A stretch of DNA of 64,000 nucleotides from Rhodopseudomonas infernalis (GCF_022271405.1 NZ_JAJNAL010000026.1:1-64000), one strand, 5' to 3'. Shown: positions 6,928-16,388, numbered from the stretch's first letter. Notes: generated by a model from the letters alone, not told the origin. Program-made: numbers and translations.

Positions 6928-8949
6928 TCAGCCGACCTTAGCCAGCAGTTGCGGAGCGCACGAGGCCCCGGTGATCTGCCGATACAGCCCAATCGGGCAC
7001 GGCTTGCCAATCAGGTAGCCCTGCACTTCCTCGCACCCTGCCCCAGCCAGAAACGCGAGCTGGCTTTCCGTCTCGACGCCCTCGGCGATGACCGGCAGGT
7101 TCAGCCGATGCGCAAGATCGATGATCGCCTCGATAATTGCGGCGGAATCCGGATTGTTCTCGAGCTTGCGGGTGAACACCTGGTCGATCTTGATCTTGTC
7201 GAACGGAAACGACTGCAAGTAGGACAATGACGAATAGCCCGCGCCGAAATCATCCATCGCCACGCGGACGCCAAGCTTCTTGATCCGCCGCAGGATGGCG
7301 ATCGCGCCGGCGAAGTCGTCGATCAGCACGCCCTCGGTGATCTCAACCTCGAGCCGCTTTGCATCGAGCCCCGTTTCCATCAGCACCTGCAGGATCAGCG
7401 CCGGCACATCGAGCCGCCGGAAATCGAGCGGCGACAGATTGACGGCGATCGCCAGGGGATTGGACCAGGACGCGGCCTCGACGCAGGCGGTGCGCAGCAC
7501 CCACTCGTCAATCGCGCCGATCAGTCCGGTCTCCTCCGCCAATGGAATAAAAGTCGCAGGCGGTACCATCCCACGAACTGGATGCCGCCAGCGGAGCAAG
7601 GCTTCGAAACCGACGATCACACCGTCTGCTGTGGCCTGCGGCTGGTAGTGCAGTTCGAACTCGCCGTTCGGCAGCGCCTCCGCAAGCTCACGCTGCAACG
7701 CTCGCCTCTCGCGGATCTGCAGATCCATCGCCGGCTCGAACAGGCAGACAGTGCCGCGCCGCTCGGTCTTGGCGCGATACAGCGCGACGTCGGCATGGGC
7801 GATCAGCGTATCGGCATTATCGCCGTCGTGCGGATAGATGCTGACGCCGGCAGTCGAGCCGACGCGGATCGCGTGCCCGTCGACCTCGAGCTCGAGATCG
7901 CAGAGCTGAGCGACCTTTGCGCAGATCTCCTCGACGACATCGGCGACCGGAACCGGCGTCGTCACGATCGAAAATTCGTCACCACCCGGCCGCGCGAGAA
8001 AACCCCAATGGCACGTCTCGTTGAGCCGCTCCGCCATTCTGGCGAGGACCGCGTCGCCGACCGATTGGCCGAATACGTCGTTGATCTCCTTGAACCGATC
8101 GATCCCCAGCCGAATCACCGCGAAGCTCGCGTGCTGATCGCGCGCGATGGCCAGAGTGTGAACGATGCGTTGATTGAAAGCGGCCCGGTTCGGCAGTCCG
8201 GTGGCGATATCGTGCAGCGTGAGATAGGCGAAACGCTGCTCGGCCATCTTGTAGTCGGTGACGTCGGCATGCTTGGCGATCCAGCCGCCGTTCGGCAGTG
8301 GCCGAAACTCGATCCGGATGTGACGTCCGTCGCGGAGTTCGAGAGTCACCTCCGATGGTTCCCCGCTCGCACTCGCGGCTTTGATTTCGGAGAGTTGCCC
8401 GAAGTCGGCCAGCAGATTGCCGCCGCGCCGCAGAACTTTGATCAGTCCGGCCAGGCTCCTGCCCGCCAGCGGCTGGCTTGGCGCCACCGCATAGATGTTG
8501 AGAAAAGCCTCGTTCCATGAGTCCAGCCGTCCCTCCGGGCTGAACAAGCAGAAGCCGGCCTTATCCTCCTGGACGACGGCATCGAGCACCATGACGCGTT
8601 CGGCCAAGGCGCTGCGGAAGTTCTGCGTTCCTTGCGCACCGGACCAGACCGCCATCGCGACCGACACGGTCATGCCGAGGATCGTCACGGTGATGATCGC
8701 CAGCGCAATGTCGCGCATGAGAATTTCAGCAGGCGATGCCAAGAGTAGCGCAACCGCCAGCGTGTTGACGACGACGCAGACCGCCGCGACACAGCTGGCG
8801 ATTATCCAACCCCGCCGCACCCGGCCCGAACTGATGTAAGTGAAGCGCCACGCGCCCACCGCCGCCATGCCTCCGAGCAGGCACAATGCGAGCCCCAGAG
8901 TGACGAACCCTGTGTGCTGGTTATCCCATTCAGAGAAGACTTGAAACAT
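6928..8949 (-). CDS. Membrane-bound GGDEF-EAL protein (cyclic-di-GMP turnover)
   Basis: A 673-residue inner-membrane protein with three predicted membrane helices in the first ~120 residues, a PAS-like region at about 130-240, a GGDEF domain (RPGGDEFSI intact) and a C-terminal EAL domain. The EAL domain keeps FEALLRWRHP, NLSP, EITEG, DDFGAGYSSL, a KIDQ lysine and EGVET, so phosphodiesterase activity is expected. The GGDEF motif is also intact, but I see no RxxD inhibitory site before it. I prefer the ATG at 8949 (MFQVFSEW) over the GTG at 8979 because it resembles the start of MHYT-type sensor proteins of this family. Neither has a strong ribosome site. It is monocistronic. Confidence 0.85.
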   Translation of the reverse strand: MFQVFSEWDNQHTGFVTLGLALCLLGGMAAVGAWRFTYISSGRVRRGWIIASCVAAVCVVVNTLAVALLLASPAEILMRDIALAIITVTILGMTVSVAMAVWSGAQGTQNFRSALAERVMVLDAVVQEDKAGFCLFSPEGRLDSWNEAFLNIYAVAPSQPLAGRSLAGLIKVLRRGGNLLADFGQLSEIKAASASGEPSEVTLELRDGRHIRIEFRPLPNGGWIAKHADVTDYKMAEQRFAYLTLHDIATGLPNRAAFNQRIVHTLAIARDQHASFAVIRLGIDRFKEINDVFGQSVGDAVLARMAERLNETCHWGFLARPGGDEFSIVTTPVPVADVVEEICAKVAQLCDLELEVDGHAIRVGSTAGVSIYPHDGDNADTLIAHADVALYRAKTERRGTVCLFEPAMDLQIRERRALQRELAEALPNGEFELHYQPQATADGVIVGFEALLRWRHPVRGMVPPATFIPLAEETGLIGAIDEWVLRTACVEAASWSNPLAIAVNLSPLDFRRLDVPALILQVLMETGLDAKRLEVEITEGVLIDDFAGAIAILRRIKKLGVRVAMDDFGAGYSSLSYLQSFPFDKIKIDQVFTRKLENNPDSAAIIEAIIDLAHRLNLPVIAEGVETESQLAFLAGAGCEEVQGYLIGKPCPIGLYRQITGASCAPQLLAKVG

Positions 8950-9211
8950 GTACGGCCCAGACAGGGAGAGACGCCGCACTATTTCATCGCGGTTTTGCCT
9001 AATGCTTAAAGTTCAGATCGAAACGCATCTGCACTATTACGAGTAGTCAGGCTCGGGTTCGCAGGTTCATCGATAATGCAATCAACCAACGATTCACCAT
9101 GCGGTTGCGGTGAAGATCAAATAGCCATTTTCCGACGCCGCACCGGAGCGCCGCCAGCCAGGCTCTCCGCCGCATCGATGATCGCGTTGGTATCGAAGCC
9201 GGTGTGAGTTC

Positions 9212-9296
9212 CGTCATTGCGAGGAGGCGAAGCCGACGCAGCAATCCAGCGTAGCGCACGGCTCCCCTGGAATGCTTCGCTGCGCTTGCAATGACG
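9212..9296. repeat. Palindromic intergenic repeat (CGTCATTGCGAG family)
   Basis: The element opens CGTCATTGCGAGGAGGCGAA and closes with its inverted counterpart GCTTCGCTGCGCTTGCAATGACG. A sister copy is at 16408-16487. It fills the gap between the GGDEF-EAL gene (start 8949) and the exporter gene ending at 9302. The rest of 8950-9211 shows nothing recognisable. Confidence 0.8.
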
Positions 9297-9301
9297 TGCG
9301 C

Positions 9302-10252
9302 TCAGGGACTCGGATACGGCTCCGCCGGCACCGGCGGCTGCTTGCGTCGGAGCCGCTCGCGGTGGGCGGTGTAGAGGCCGCTGGCGATGATCACCGCGGC
9401 GCCGACGAAGGTCCAGACATCCGGAATCTCGCCGAACATGCCGAAGCCGAGGAACGTCACCCAGATGAGCTGGCTGTAGGTGAACGGCGCCAGCACCGAG
9501 GCGTCGGCATAGCGATAGGCCAGCACCACGATCCACTGCCCCATGGTCGAGGCCAAGCCGACCAGGACGCCGACCATGATGCCGTCCCAGCTCGGCGTGA
9601 CCCACACGAACGGCACCATGGCGCTCAGCGCGATGAAGCCGACCAGCGCCGAGAACGTCATGGTGACGACGGCGCGGTCGGCGCCACTGATCATCCGCGT
9701 CAGCGTCAGCGTCACAGCCCAGCTCAGCGCCGACAGGATTGGAAAGATCACCGCCGGATTGAATGTCGCCGATCCGGGGCGGATCACGATCAGCACGCCG
9801 ATCAGACCGACCACGCTGGCGGCCCAGCGGCGGATTCCGATGCTCTCGCCGAGCAGCACGATCGACAGCCCGGTGACGAACAGCGGCGCGATGAACGAGG
9901 TCGCCGATGCTTCCGCGATCGGCAGGAACTGCAGGCCGCTGATGAACAGCACCGACGAGGCGACCAGCGCTAGCGCGCGCAACACCTGCAGCTTCGGCCG
10001 CGCCGAGCGCAGCGGCGAGCCCGACGACAACATCGCCACCGGCGTCATGATCATCAGGAACACCAGAAACCGGATCCAGCCGATCTCGATCGGCGGCAGA
10101 GTGCGGCCGAGATACTTCGCCAGCGTGTCCGAGCAGGCAAGAAACACGGTCGAGAGCACGATCAGCGCGATGCCGCGGAGCGGCTGATCGGCATGGCGAT
10201 GCGTCAGGCGGCGGCCCCCATCGGGCGCGTTGGGCGAGGTGGTGGTGGTCAC
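9302..10252 (-). CDS. DMT-superfamily (EamA) membrane transporter
   Basis: A 316-residue integral membrane protein with ten hydrophobic segments arranged as two EamA repeats (about 30-155 and 175-300). The first helix reads GIALIVLSTVFLACSDTLAKYL, with the S-D-T-x-x-K pattern usual at the start of these transporters; repeat two ends in GEIPDVWTFVGAAVIIASGLY. Members export or import metabolites such as amino acids or purines; the substrate cannot be told here. The GTG start at 10252 (encoding MTTTTSPN) puts a short hydrophilic tail before helix one. It is a single gene with a repeat downstream. Confidence 0.85.
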   Translation of the reverse strand: MTTTTSPNAPDGGRRLTHRHADQPLRGIALIVLSTVFLACSDTLAKYLGRTLPPIEIGWIRFLVFLMIMTPVAMLSSGSPLRSARPKLQVLRALALVASSVLFISGLQFLPIAEASATSFIAPLFVTGLSIVLLGESIGIRRWAASVVGLIGVLIVIRPGSATFNPAVIFPILSALSWAVTLTLTRMISGADRAVVTMTFSALVGFIALSAMVPFVWVTPSWDGIMVGVLVGLASTMGQWIVVLAYRYADASVLAPFTYSQLIWVTFLGFGMFGEIPDVWTFVGAAVIIASGLYTAHRERLRRKQPPVPAEPYPSP

Positions 10253-10405
10253 GTATCCGGCAATGCAATGAAACGAGATCGGAATGGGTGAGCCGCAAGC
10301 GGGCTGGCTTTCAACTCACAAACCGACAAAACGATGTCCGCAGCCGCTGCACAAGGCCGGAAAGCGGGATTGCGCTATGCGCCCGCTCCCCCGCCGGTGC
10401 GGCCG

Positions 10406-11266
10406 TCACAGCATCGGCAGGCTGGCCGGTTCCGGCCCGAGCGGGAAAGCCTGGTCGATCGCCGCGAGATCATCGGCGCTGAGGCGGAGCGCGCCAGCCA
10501 CGGCATTTTCCGCCGCATGGGCGGGATCGGCCGCCTTTGGGATCGCGAACACCGAAGGCCGGCGCGTCAGAAACGCCAACGCGACCTGCCGCGGCGTCGC
10601 GTCGTGGCGGTCGGCGATGGCTTGCAGCACCCGCCCCTCCGCGCTGCGCGGCGCGGGAAATTCGTCGTGACCGAAGGGCGAGTAAGCGGTGACGGCGACG
10701 CCGTGCGCCTCACACCACGGGATCACCGCATGCTCGATCGCGCGTTCGCGCAGATGATACAGCACCTGATTGCAGACGATCTTGCCGGGCCCCGCGACCT
10801 TGAGCAGTTCCCGCAGATCGCCCGCGTCGAAATTGCTGACGCCCCACGACAGGATCTTGCCGGCAGCAACCAGTTGCTCGAACGCCGCTACCGTATCGGC
10901 CAGCCGATATTGCCCGCGCCAGTGCAGTAGGTAGCAATCCAGCCGGTCGGTCTTGAGCCGCTGCAGCGAGCGGTCGCAGGCCGCGATCGTGCCGCTGCGC
11001 GAGGCATTGCTCGGCAGCACTTTGGACACCAGGTACACGTCATCACGCCGCCCGGCGATCGCCTCGCCGACCAGCGGCTCGGCGTCGCCGTACATCTCGG
11101 CGGTGTCGATATGGGTCATGCCGAGATCGAGGCCACGGCGCAGCGCTGCGATCGCGCCGGCGCGGTCGCCGCGGTCGATGTACCAGGTGCCCTGGCCGAT
11201 CGGCCCGATCTGCGCTCCAGCCGGGCCGAATGCCCGCATGTCCCCGCTCACGCTGAACTCCGTCAT
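10406..11266 (-). CDS. Aldo/keto reductase
   Basis: A 286-residue (alpha/beta)8 reductase with the complete AKR tetrad: Asp54 and Tyr59 (HIDTAEMYG), Lys82 (VSKVLP) and His115 (LLHWRG). The C-terminal IPKAADPAHAAEN is the usual NADPH-binding stretch. It resembles the YeaE/MPR-like bacterial AKRs that reduce 2-oxoaldehydes and other small carbonyls. Its ATG overlaps the TAA of the upstream dioxygenase gene (TAATG), so the two are translationally coupled. This suggests a shared task, perhaps reducing an aldehyde or keto product of aromatic breakdown (inference). Confidence 0.87.
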   Translation of the reverse strand: MTEFSVSGDMRAFGPAGAQIGPIGQGTWYIDRGDRAGAIAALRRGLDLGMTHIDTAEMYGDAEPLVGEAIAGRRDDVYLVSKVLPSNASRSGTIAACDRSLQRLKTDRLDCYLLHWRGQYRLADTVAAFEQLVAAGKILSWGVSNFDAGDLRELLKVAGPGKIVCNQVLYHLRERAIEHAVIPWCEAHGVAVTAYSPFGHDEFPAPRSAEGRVLQAIADRHDATPRQVALAFLTRRPSVFAIPKAADPAHAAENAVAGALRLSADDLAAIDQAFPLGPEPASLPML

Positions 11267-12174
11267 TATCCCGCCGCCGCAGCCATCATCGGCCGCGGCG
11301 CGGCACCCCTGCCCGGCTTCAGCCGGAATTCGTAAGTCATCAGATGCCACGGCCCTGGGGCATCGCGGCCGTCGGGCATCACCGCGTCGTTGCGCAGCTC
11401 GACGCTCGAGATCAAATCGTCCTTGACGCCGAACACGACGTCGCTCTCGAGATACTTGTCGCCCTCGATGAACACGTGGGTGATAAGCGGCTCGAAGCCC
11501 GGCGCGTTCACCAGGAAATGCACATGCGCCGGTCGCATCGGATGGCGATGCGCGGCCAGAACCAGTTCGCCGACCGGGCCGTCGATCGGGATCGGATAGC
11601 TGCACGGCAAGATGGTTCGGAACGCGAATCGGCCCTCGGCGTCGGTGACGAACTGCGCGCGCAACGATGGGCCCGCTTCGGCATAGGACGGCTTCTGCGA
11701 ATCATAGAAACCGTCATCATCGGCGTGCCAGACATCCACCGGCACGCCGGCGAGCGGCTGGCCGCCGAGATCGACCACGTGGCACTGGACGTACATCCGC
11801 TCGCCTTCGACGCCTTCGGAGATATCCGTGCCGTTCGGCATCGGCTTGTGCTCGCCGACGTAAAACGGTCCGAGCACCGTGGTCTGGGTGGCGCCGTCCC
11901 GTTCGCGGTGATTCACCGCATCGACCAACATCGAGACGCCGAGCACGTCCGACAGCAGGATGAACTCCTGCCGGCTCGGCGAACATTTCTGGCCGGTTCG
12001 GGTCAGGAAATCGATCGCCTTCTGCCACTCCTCGAAGGTCAGCCCGGTGCGGCGAACGTAGTCGTGAAGCGAGCGGACCAGTTCACGCATCAAGTGCTTC
12101 AAGCGCGGATCAGGCGTCTCGTCGAAGCTTGCGACGACCGCCTCGGTCAGCTCGGTCTCATCGAATTGCGGCAT
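11266..12174 (-). CDS. Intradiol ring-cleavage dioxygenase (hydroxyquinol/catechol 1,2-dioxygenase type)
   Basis: A 302-residue Fe(III) dioxygenase. The N-terminal helical dimerisation region (ETELTEAVVASF ... FEEWQKAIDFLTRTGQKC) is the type found in catechol and hydroxyquinol 1,2-dioxygenases. The catalytic beta-sandwich carries the four metal ligands as Tyr in DDGFYDSQ, Tyr in PCSYPIP, and two His in HPMRPAHVHFLV. It opens the aromatic ring between two hydroxylated carbons. Hydroxyquinol 1,2-dioxygenase is my first choice because of overall length and the start of the protein, but catechol cannot be excluded. No maleylacetate reductase is nearby; the coupled downstream gene encodes an aldo/keto reductase. 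Confidence 0.85.
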   Translation of the reverse strand: MPQFDETELTEAVVASFDETPDPRLKHLMRELVRSLHDYVRRTGLTFEEWQKAIDFLTRTGQKCSPSRQEFILLSDVLGVSMLVDAVNHRERDGATQTTVLGPFYVGEHKPMPNGTDISEGVEGERMYVQCHVVDLGGQPLAGVPVDVWHADDDGFYDSQKPSYAEAGPSLRAQFVTDAEGRFAFRTILPCSYPIPIDGPVGELVLAAHRHPMRPAHVHFLVNAPGFEPLITHVFIEGDKYLESDVVFGVKDDLISSVELRNDAVMPDGRDAPGPWHLMTYEFRLKPGRGAAPRPMMAAAAG

Positions 12175-12433
12175 CTTCCATTCCCGGTTGGCAACGGCCG
12201 GACGCTACACCAAGCGTTCCTGTGTGATAAGCGCGTCACTTGCAGATCGGCCTGCGCGGAGGCTCATTGCCGCCAATGCCGCTCGTGTGCTCAAAATCGC
12301 ACAGATTCCCGGTGCGGCCATCGCCCAAGATAGAACGTTCGCGGGATTTCCTTTATCCAGAGTTGTGGAACCGGTGGACGACACCAACCGCCGATCCGCG
12401 CCAGCCCACGCCTGTGTCCACGGAGTGCCTCTT

Positions 12434-13699
12434 ATGCCGGTCCAAGCCTCGCCCTCACGCACAGCCTCCTTGGGTTCGGCGGCCAGCGCCGCCGGCTTCT
12501 CGGAAACCGCGCTGCTCCGGATCGACGATCATCTGCAGCGGGTCTATCTCGACCCCGGAAAACTGGCCGGCACGCAGACGCTGATCTATCGCCGCGGCCA
12601 GATCGCGTATCGCTCCTCGCTCGGCCATGCCGATCGCGAGCGCAGCGTCCCGATCAAAGACGACACCATCTTCCGCATCTACTCGATGACCAAGCCGATC
12701 ACCTCGGTGGCGCTGATGATGCTGTTCGAGGAAGGGCGCGTCCAGCTCGACGATCCGGTGGCGAAGTACATTCCGGAGTGGGCCGGGCTCGGGGTGTTTC
12801 AGGCCGGCCTCGCGCCGCTGTTCCTGACCAAGCCGCCGGCGCGCCTGATGCAGGTCGTCGACCTGCTGCGGCATACGTCGGGCCTGACCTACGGCTTCCA
12901 GAATCGCACCAATGTCGACGCCGCCTATCGCGACAAGGGCATCGGCGCCTTCGAAAAGGCCGGCACGCTCGAATCCTGGATCGCCGACCTTGCGCGGATC
13001 CCGCTCGAGTTCTCGCCCGGCGACGCCTGGAACTACTCGGTGTCGACCGACGTGGTCGGCTACATCGTCCAGAAGATCAGCGGCATGCCGTTCGAGCAAT
13101 TCGTCAAGCAGCGCATCCTCGATCCACTCGGCATGGTCGACACCGACTTCCACGTCCCGCCGGCCAAAGCGCATCGCCTCGCCGCCTGCTACTCGGCCGA
13201 CGGCAAGGGCGGCATGCAGCTGTCGGACGATCCGGCGAATTCGAGCTTCCTGGCTCCGCCCGATCTGATCTCCGGCGGCGGCGGCCTGGTCTCGACCACC
13301 GACGACTACCTCACCTTCTGCCGCGCGCTGCTGAACGGCGGCGAACTCAACGGCGTCCGTCTGCTCGGGCCGAAGACGCTGAAGCTGATGACCACCAATC
13401 ACCTGCCCGGCAATCGCGATCTCACCGAGATGTCGCGCTCGATGTTCAGCGAAGCCACCAACGCCGGCATCGGCTTCGGCCTCGGCTTCGCGGTGAACAT
13501 GAACCCGGCGCAGACCCTGCTGCCGGGCAGCGTCGGCGAATATTACTGGGGCGGCGCGGCCTCGACCGCATTCTGGATCGACCCGGCCGAAGACCTGATC
13601 ACCATCTTCATGACCCAGCTGCTCCCCTCCAGCGCCTACCCGATCCGACGCGAACTCCGCACGCTGGTGTACAGCGCGATCACGGAGAGCAATGTGTAG
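12434..13699 (+). CDS. Serine hydrolase, class C beta-lactamase-like
   Basis: A 421-residue protein of the penicillin-binding/esterase group (COG1680). The catalytic SxxK motif is Ser84-Met-Thr-Lys87 (YSMTKPITS); the Tyr motif is in AWNYSVSTDVVG, and WGGAAST near the end takes the place of the third KTG/HTG-type box. There is no clear signal peptide, so it probably acts in the cytoplasm as an esterase or lactone/amide hydrolase rather than as an antibiotic-resistance enzyme (inference). The ATG at 12434 has GGAG at 12422-12425; the frame upstream to 12188 is unsupported. It diverges from the dioxygenase gene across 259 bases that hold no other gene. Confidence 0.85.
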   Translation: MPVQASPSRTASLGSAASAAGFSETALLRIDDHLQRVYLDPGKLAGTQTLIYRRGQIAYRSSLGHADRERSVPIKDDTIFRIYSMTKPITSVALMMLFEEGRVQLDDPVAKYIPEWAGLGVFQAGLAPLFLTKPPARLMQVVDLLRHTSGLTYGFQNRTNVDAAYRDKGIGAFEKAGTLESWIADLARIPLEFSPGDAWNYSVSTDVVGYIVQKISGMPFEQFVKQRILDPLGMVDTDFHVPPAKAHRLAACYSADGKGGMQLSDDPANSSFLAPPDLISGGGGLVSTTDDYLTFCRALLNGGELNGVRLLGPKTLKLMTTNHLPGNRDLTEMSRSMFSEATNAGIGFGLGFAVNMNPAQTLLPGSVGEYYWGGAASTAFWIDPAEDLITIFMTQLLPSSAYPIRRELRTLVYSAITESNV

Positions 13700-13721
13700 C
13701 AGCAAGCTCAGTCCTCTCGTT

Positions 13722-13840
13722 CGTCATTCCGGGGCGCTCGCGCAGCGAGCGAACCCGGAATCCCGAAGAGCTCTGCGACTCTGTCATTTCCACAACATCG
13801 GGATTCCGGGTTCGCGCCAAGAGGCGCGCCCCGGAATAAC
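13722..13840. repeat. Palindromic intergenic repeat (CGTCATTCCGGGGCGC family)
   Basis: The element runs from CGTCATTCCGGGGCGCTCGC through two inner arms (GAACCCGGAATCCCGA / GGGATTCCGGGTTCGCG) to GCGCCCCGGAATAAC. It lies between convergent genes. Confidence 0.85.
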
Positions 13841-13872
13841 AAAGGAAAGGCACAGCAAGGTCTGATACCTTC

Positions 13873-15414
13873 TCAGATCTTCCGGTCCCGTCCCTGCCAG
13901 AACGGATCGCGCACCGCGCGGCGGAGCAGCTTGCCGACCGGGCTCTTCGGCACATCGTCGATGAAACGCACCTGTTTCGGCACCTTGTAGCTCGCCACCC
14001 GCTCGCGCGCGAAGGCGATCAGTTCGGCCTCCTCGGCGCTGGAGTGCTTGCGCAGGGCCACGAAGGCCGCAACGCTCTCGCCCCATTTGTCGTCCGGCAG
14101 ACCGACCACCACAACCTCGCGCACAGCCGGATGCGCGGCGAGCGCGTCCTCGACCTCGCGCGGATAGACATTGTAGCCGCCTGTGACGATCATGTCCGAG
14201 GTGCGGTCGACCAGGTACAGATAGCCGTCCTCATCAAACCGCCCGACGTCGCGGGTCCGGAGCCAGCCGCCCGGCAGAAACATCTGGGCGTTGAGCTCGG
14301 GCGCGTTGTAGTAGCCCTTCATGGCGAACGGCGTGCGCAGCGCGATCTCGCCCGCTTCGCCCGGCGCAACTTCGTCGCCTTCCTCGTTGACGAGCTTGAT
14401 CTCGCAGTCGATCGATGGCCGGCCGCAGGACGCGAGCCGCTGCTCGGCCTTGGGCCCGACGTGATCCTGCTGCGTCAAATTAGTGATGAAGATCGGCGCT
14501 TCGGACTGGCCGTAATATTGCGCGAAGCGCGGCCCCCACAGCTTCAACGCGCGCAGCATCACCGGCCGCGGCATCGGCGAAGCGCCGTAGATGATGCTCT
14601 TCACCGACGAGAAATCCGCCTGCTCGATTCCAGGATGATCGAGCAGCATCCCGATCATCGTCGGCACCAGATTGAGCGCGGCCGGCTTCCAGCGCTCGAC
14701 CGCGTCGAGATAGCTCGCCGGCGTGAAGCCGGGCAGCACCGCGGCAACGCCGCCGCGAAGCCAATACGGCACGATGAAGCAGCCGGAGGCGTGGATCATC
14801 GAGGCGGCGTGCAGCATCACGTCGCCCTCGCCGACCTCCATGTTGATCAGCACGTTGGTGGCCACCGCGCCCCAGCTCGCCTGGGTGTGCTCGACCGCCT
14901 TGAGCTTGCCGGTGGTACCGGAGGTGAAGATGGTGATGACGACGTCATCGGGCTCCGGCTTGCGCGACGGCAATGCGTCGGACCCTGCCTGCGCGAGTTG
15001 CAGCAGATCATTCGGATCGGCAACGTTGCCGATGCTGATCAGCTTCAGGCCCTGCATCGTCTTGGCGAGTTCGTGGGCCCGATCCGTCAGATCCGTACCG
15101 TGGATCAGCGTATCGACGCCCGCGCCCTCCAGCATCTGCTGCTGCTCGACGAGTGACAGCCGCGAATTCAGCGGCACGCGGGATAGTCGCGATTTCACGA
15201 AGCCGAAATCGAGCGGCAGCGTATAGATCGAATTGTTCAGCAGCAGACCGACCCGCCGCCCGACGTCGAGCTTCAGCGTGTCGATCAGCACGTTGGCGAT
15301 GCGATTGGACAGAAGGTCGACCTCGGTGAAGGTCATCGTCTGGTCGCCGAACATCACCGCCGTCTTCGGCCCGTGATAGATCGCCCCACGCCGGATCATC
15401 TCGGATGCCAACAT
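13873..15414 (-). CDS. AMP-forming acyl-CoA ligase
   Basis: A 513-residue member of the ANL superfamily activating a carboxylic acid to its CoA thioester with ATP. Signatures in order are IFTSGTTGKLKAVEHT (phosphate loop), YGASPMPRP, QYYGQSEAP, the LRTRDVGRFDEDGYLYLVDRTSDMI hinge region (Asp of TRD, Arg) and the C-terminal catalytic Lys in KSPVGKLLRR. The substrate may be a medium or branched acid; sequence alone does not say. GGGAGA precedes the ATG at 15414. It is the last gene of the minus-strand catabolic series and is one of two such ligases in it, implying different chain lengths or pathway steps. Confidence 0.87.
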   Translation of the reverse strand: MLASEMIRRGAIYHGPKTAVMFGDQTMTFTEVDLLSNRIANVLIDTLKLDVGRRVGLLLNNSIYTLPLDFGFVKSRLSRVPLNSRLSLVEQQQMLEGAGVDTLIHGTDLTDRAHELAKTMQGLKLISIGNVADPNDLLQLAQAGSDALPSRKPEPDDVVITIFTSGTTGKLKAVEHTQASWGAVATNVLINMEVGEGDVMLHAASMIHASGCFIVPYWLRGGVAAVLPGFTPASYLDAVERWKPAALNLVPTMIGMLLDHPGIEQADFSSVKSIIYGASPMPRPVMLRALKLWGPRFAQYYGQSEAPIFITNLTQQDHVGPKAEQRLASCGRPSIDCEIKLVNEEGDEVAPGEAGEIALRTPFAMKGYYNAPELNAQMFLPGGWLRTRDVGRFDEDGYLYLVDRTSDMIVTGGYNVYPREVEDALAAHPAVREVVVVGLPDDKWGESVAAFVALRKHSSAEEAELIAFARERVASYKVPKQVRFIDDVPKSPVGKLLRRAVRDPFWQGRDRKI

Positions 15415-15486
15415 CGCCGTTCTCCCTTTCGTCTTCCGACCGCCACTTGAACGACGTGGCCGTTATGCGACAATCTCTCCACGAGC

Positions 15487-15594
15487 CATTCCGGGGCGCG
15501 CGCAGCGCGAACCCGGAATCCCGATGTTCAGGGCACGGCCGAGATTCCGGGTTCGTCCGCCTGCGGCGGACGCCCCGGAATGACTCATGGAGAG
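15487..15594. repeat. Palindromic intergenic repeat (CATTCCGGGGCGC family)
   Basis: The arms CATTCCGGGGCGCGCGCAGC and CCTGCGGCGGACGCCCCGGA enclose the inner pair GAACCCGGAATCCCGA / GAGATTCCGGGTTC. It fills the gap between the enoyl-CoA hydratase and ligase genes. Confidence 0.85.
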
Positions 15595-15608
15595 CGTGTG
15601 CCCCTAAG

Positions 15609-16388
15609 TCACTTCCCCGGCCACACCGGCTTGCGTTTTTCGGCGAAGGCCTTGAGGCCTTCTTTGGCGTCTTCGGTCATCGCCAGCAGCGCGATCTGAC
15701 TTTCGGTGTAGGCGATGCTCTCGTCGAACGACATCGACGCGATAGCACGCATTGCGTATTTGCCGCGGCGGATCGCGGTCGGCGACTTGTCGGTGAGACG
15801 CTTCACCAGCCATTCGACCTTGGCGTCGAGTTCGGCGCCCGGCACCACGTAGTTGAGCAAGCCGGCGTCACGTGCCGCCGCCGCATCGAACGGCTCGCCG
15901 GTCAGCGCCCATTCGGCAATCAGCCGGCGCGGCGCGATGTCCTGCAGCAGGCTCATCACCTGCATCGGGAATACGCCGACCTTCACTTCCGGCAGGCCGA
16001 ACTGCACACTGTCGGCCGCGACCGCCATGTCGGTCATGCACAACAGGCCCATGCCGCCGGCCATGCAGGTGCCGTTGACGCGCGCGATCGACGGCTTGGT
16101 GGCATTCTGCGCGAGCCGCAGCAGGTCGGCGTAGTCGACGTTCGGCTTGGAGAAATCGAACGCGAATGCCGCGCCGGTCGATTGCAGGTCGGCGCCGGCG
16201 CAGAACGCCTTGTCGCCGGCCCCGGTCAGCACGATCACGCGCACAGATGGATCGTCGTGCGCCTGCTTCCAGCCGCTTGTGATGCCCTCGACCACGCCGG
16301 CGTTGATGGCATTGCGCTTGTCGGGGCGGTTGATGGTGATCCACAGCGCCTGATCGCGCTGTTCGATGATCACGGCGTCGTTGGTCAT
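15609..16388 (-). CDS. Enoyl-CoA hydratase/isomerase family protein
   Basis: A 259-residue crotonase-fold protein. The oxyanion-hole segments are AFCAGADLQS and NGTCMAGGMGLLCMTDMAVAA, with FGLPEVKVGVFP after them. The second region has Met/Leu where classical hydratases often have a catalytic Glu, so hydratase, isomerase or methylglutaconyl-CoA hydratase-type activity must be kept open. Next to a biotin-dependent acyl-CoA carboxylase it most resembles the LiuC/AtuE position in leucine or terpene degradation operons (inference from order). The ATG at 16388 starts the usual MTNDAVIIEQRDQALWITINRP. Confidence 0.85.
   Translation of the reverse strand: MTNDAVIIEQRDQALWITINRPDKRNAINAGVVEGITSGWKQAHDDPSVRVIVLTGAGDKAFCAGADLQSTGAAFAFDFSKPNVDYADLLRLAQNATKPSIARVNGTCMAGGMGLLCMTDMAVAADSVQFGLPEVKVGVFPMQVMSLLQDIAPRRLIAEWALTGEPFDAAAARDAGLLNYVVPGAELDAKVEWLVKRLTDKSPTAIRRGKYAMRAIASMSFDESIAYTESQIALLAMTEDAKEGLKAFAEKRKPVWPGK

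Noticed and set aside
12455-13705. Minus-strand 416-codon frame opposite the serine hydrolase gene
   Set aside because: Antisense shadow; the plus strand has the SMTK active site and full family layout.
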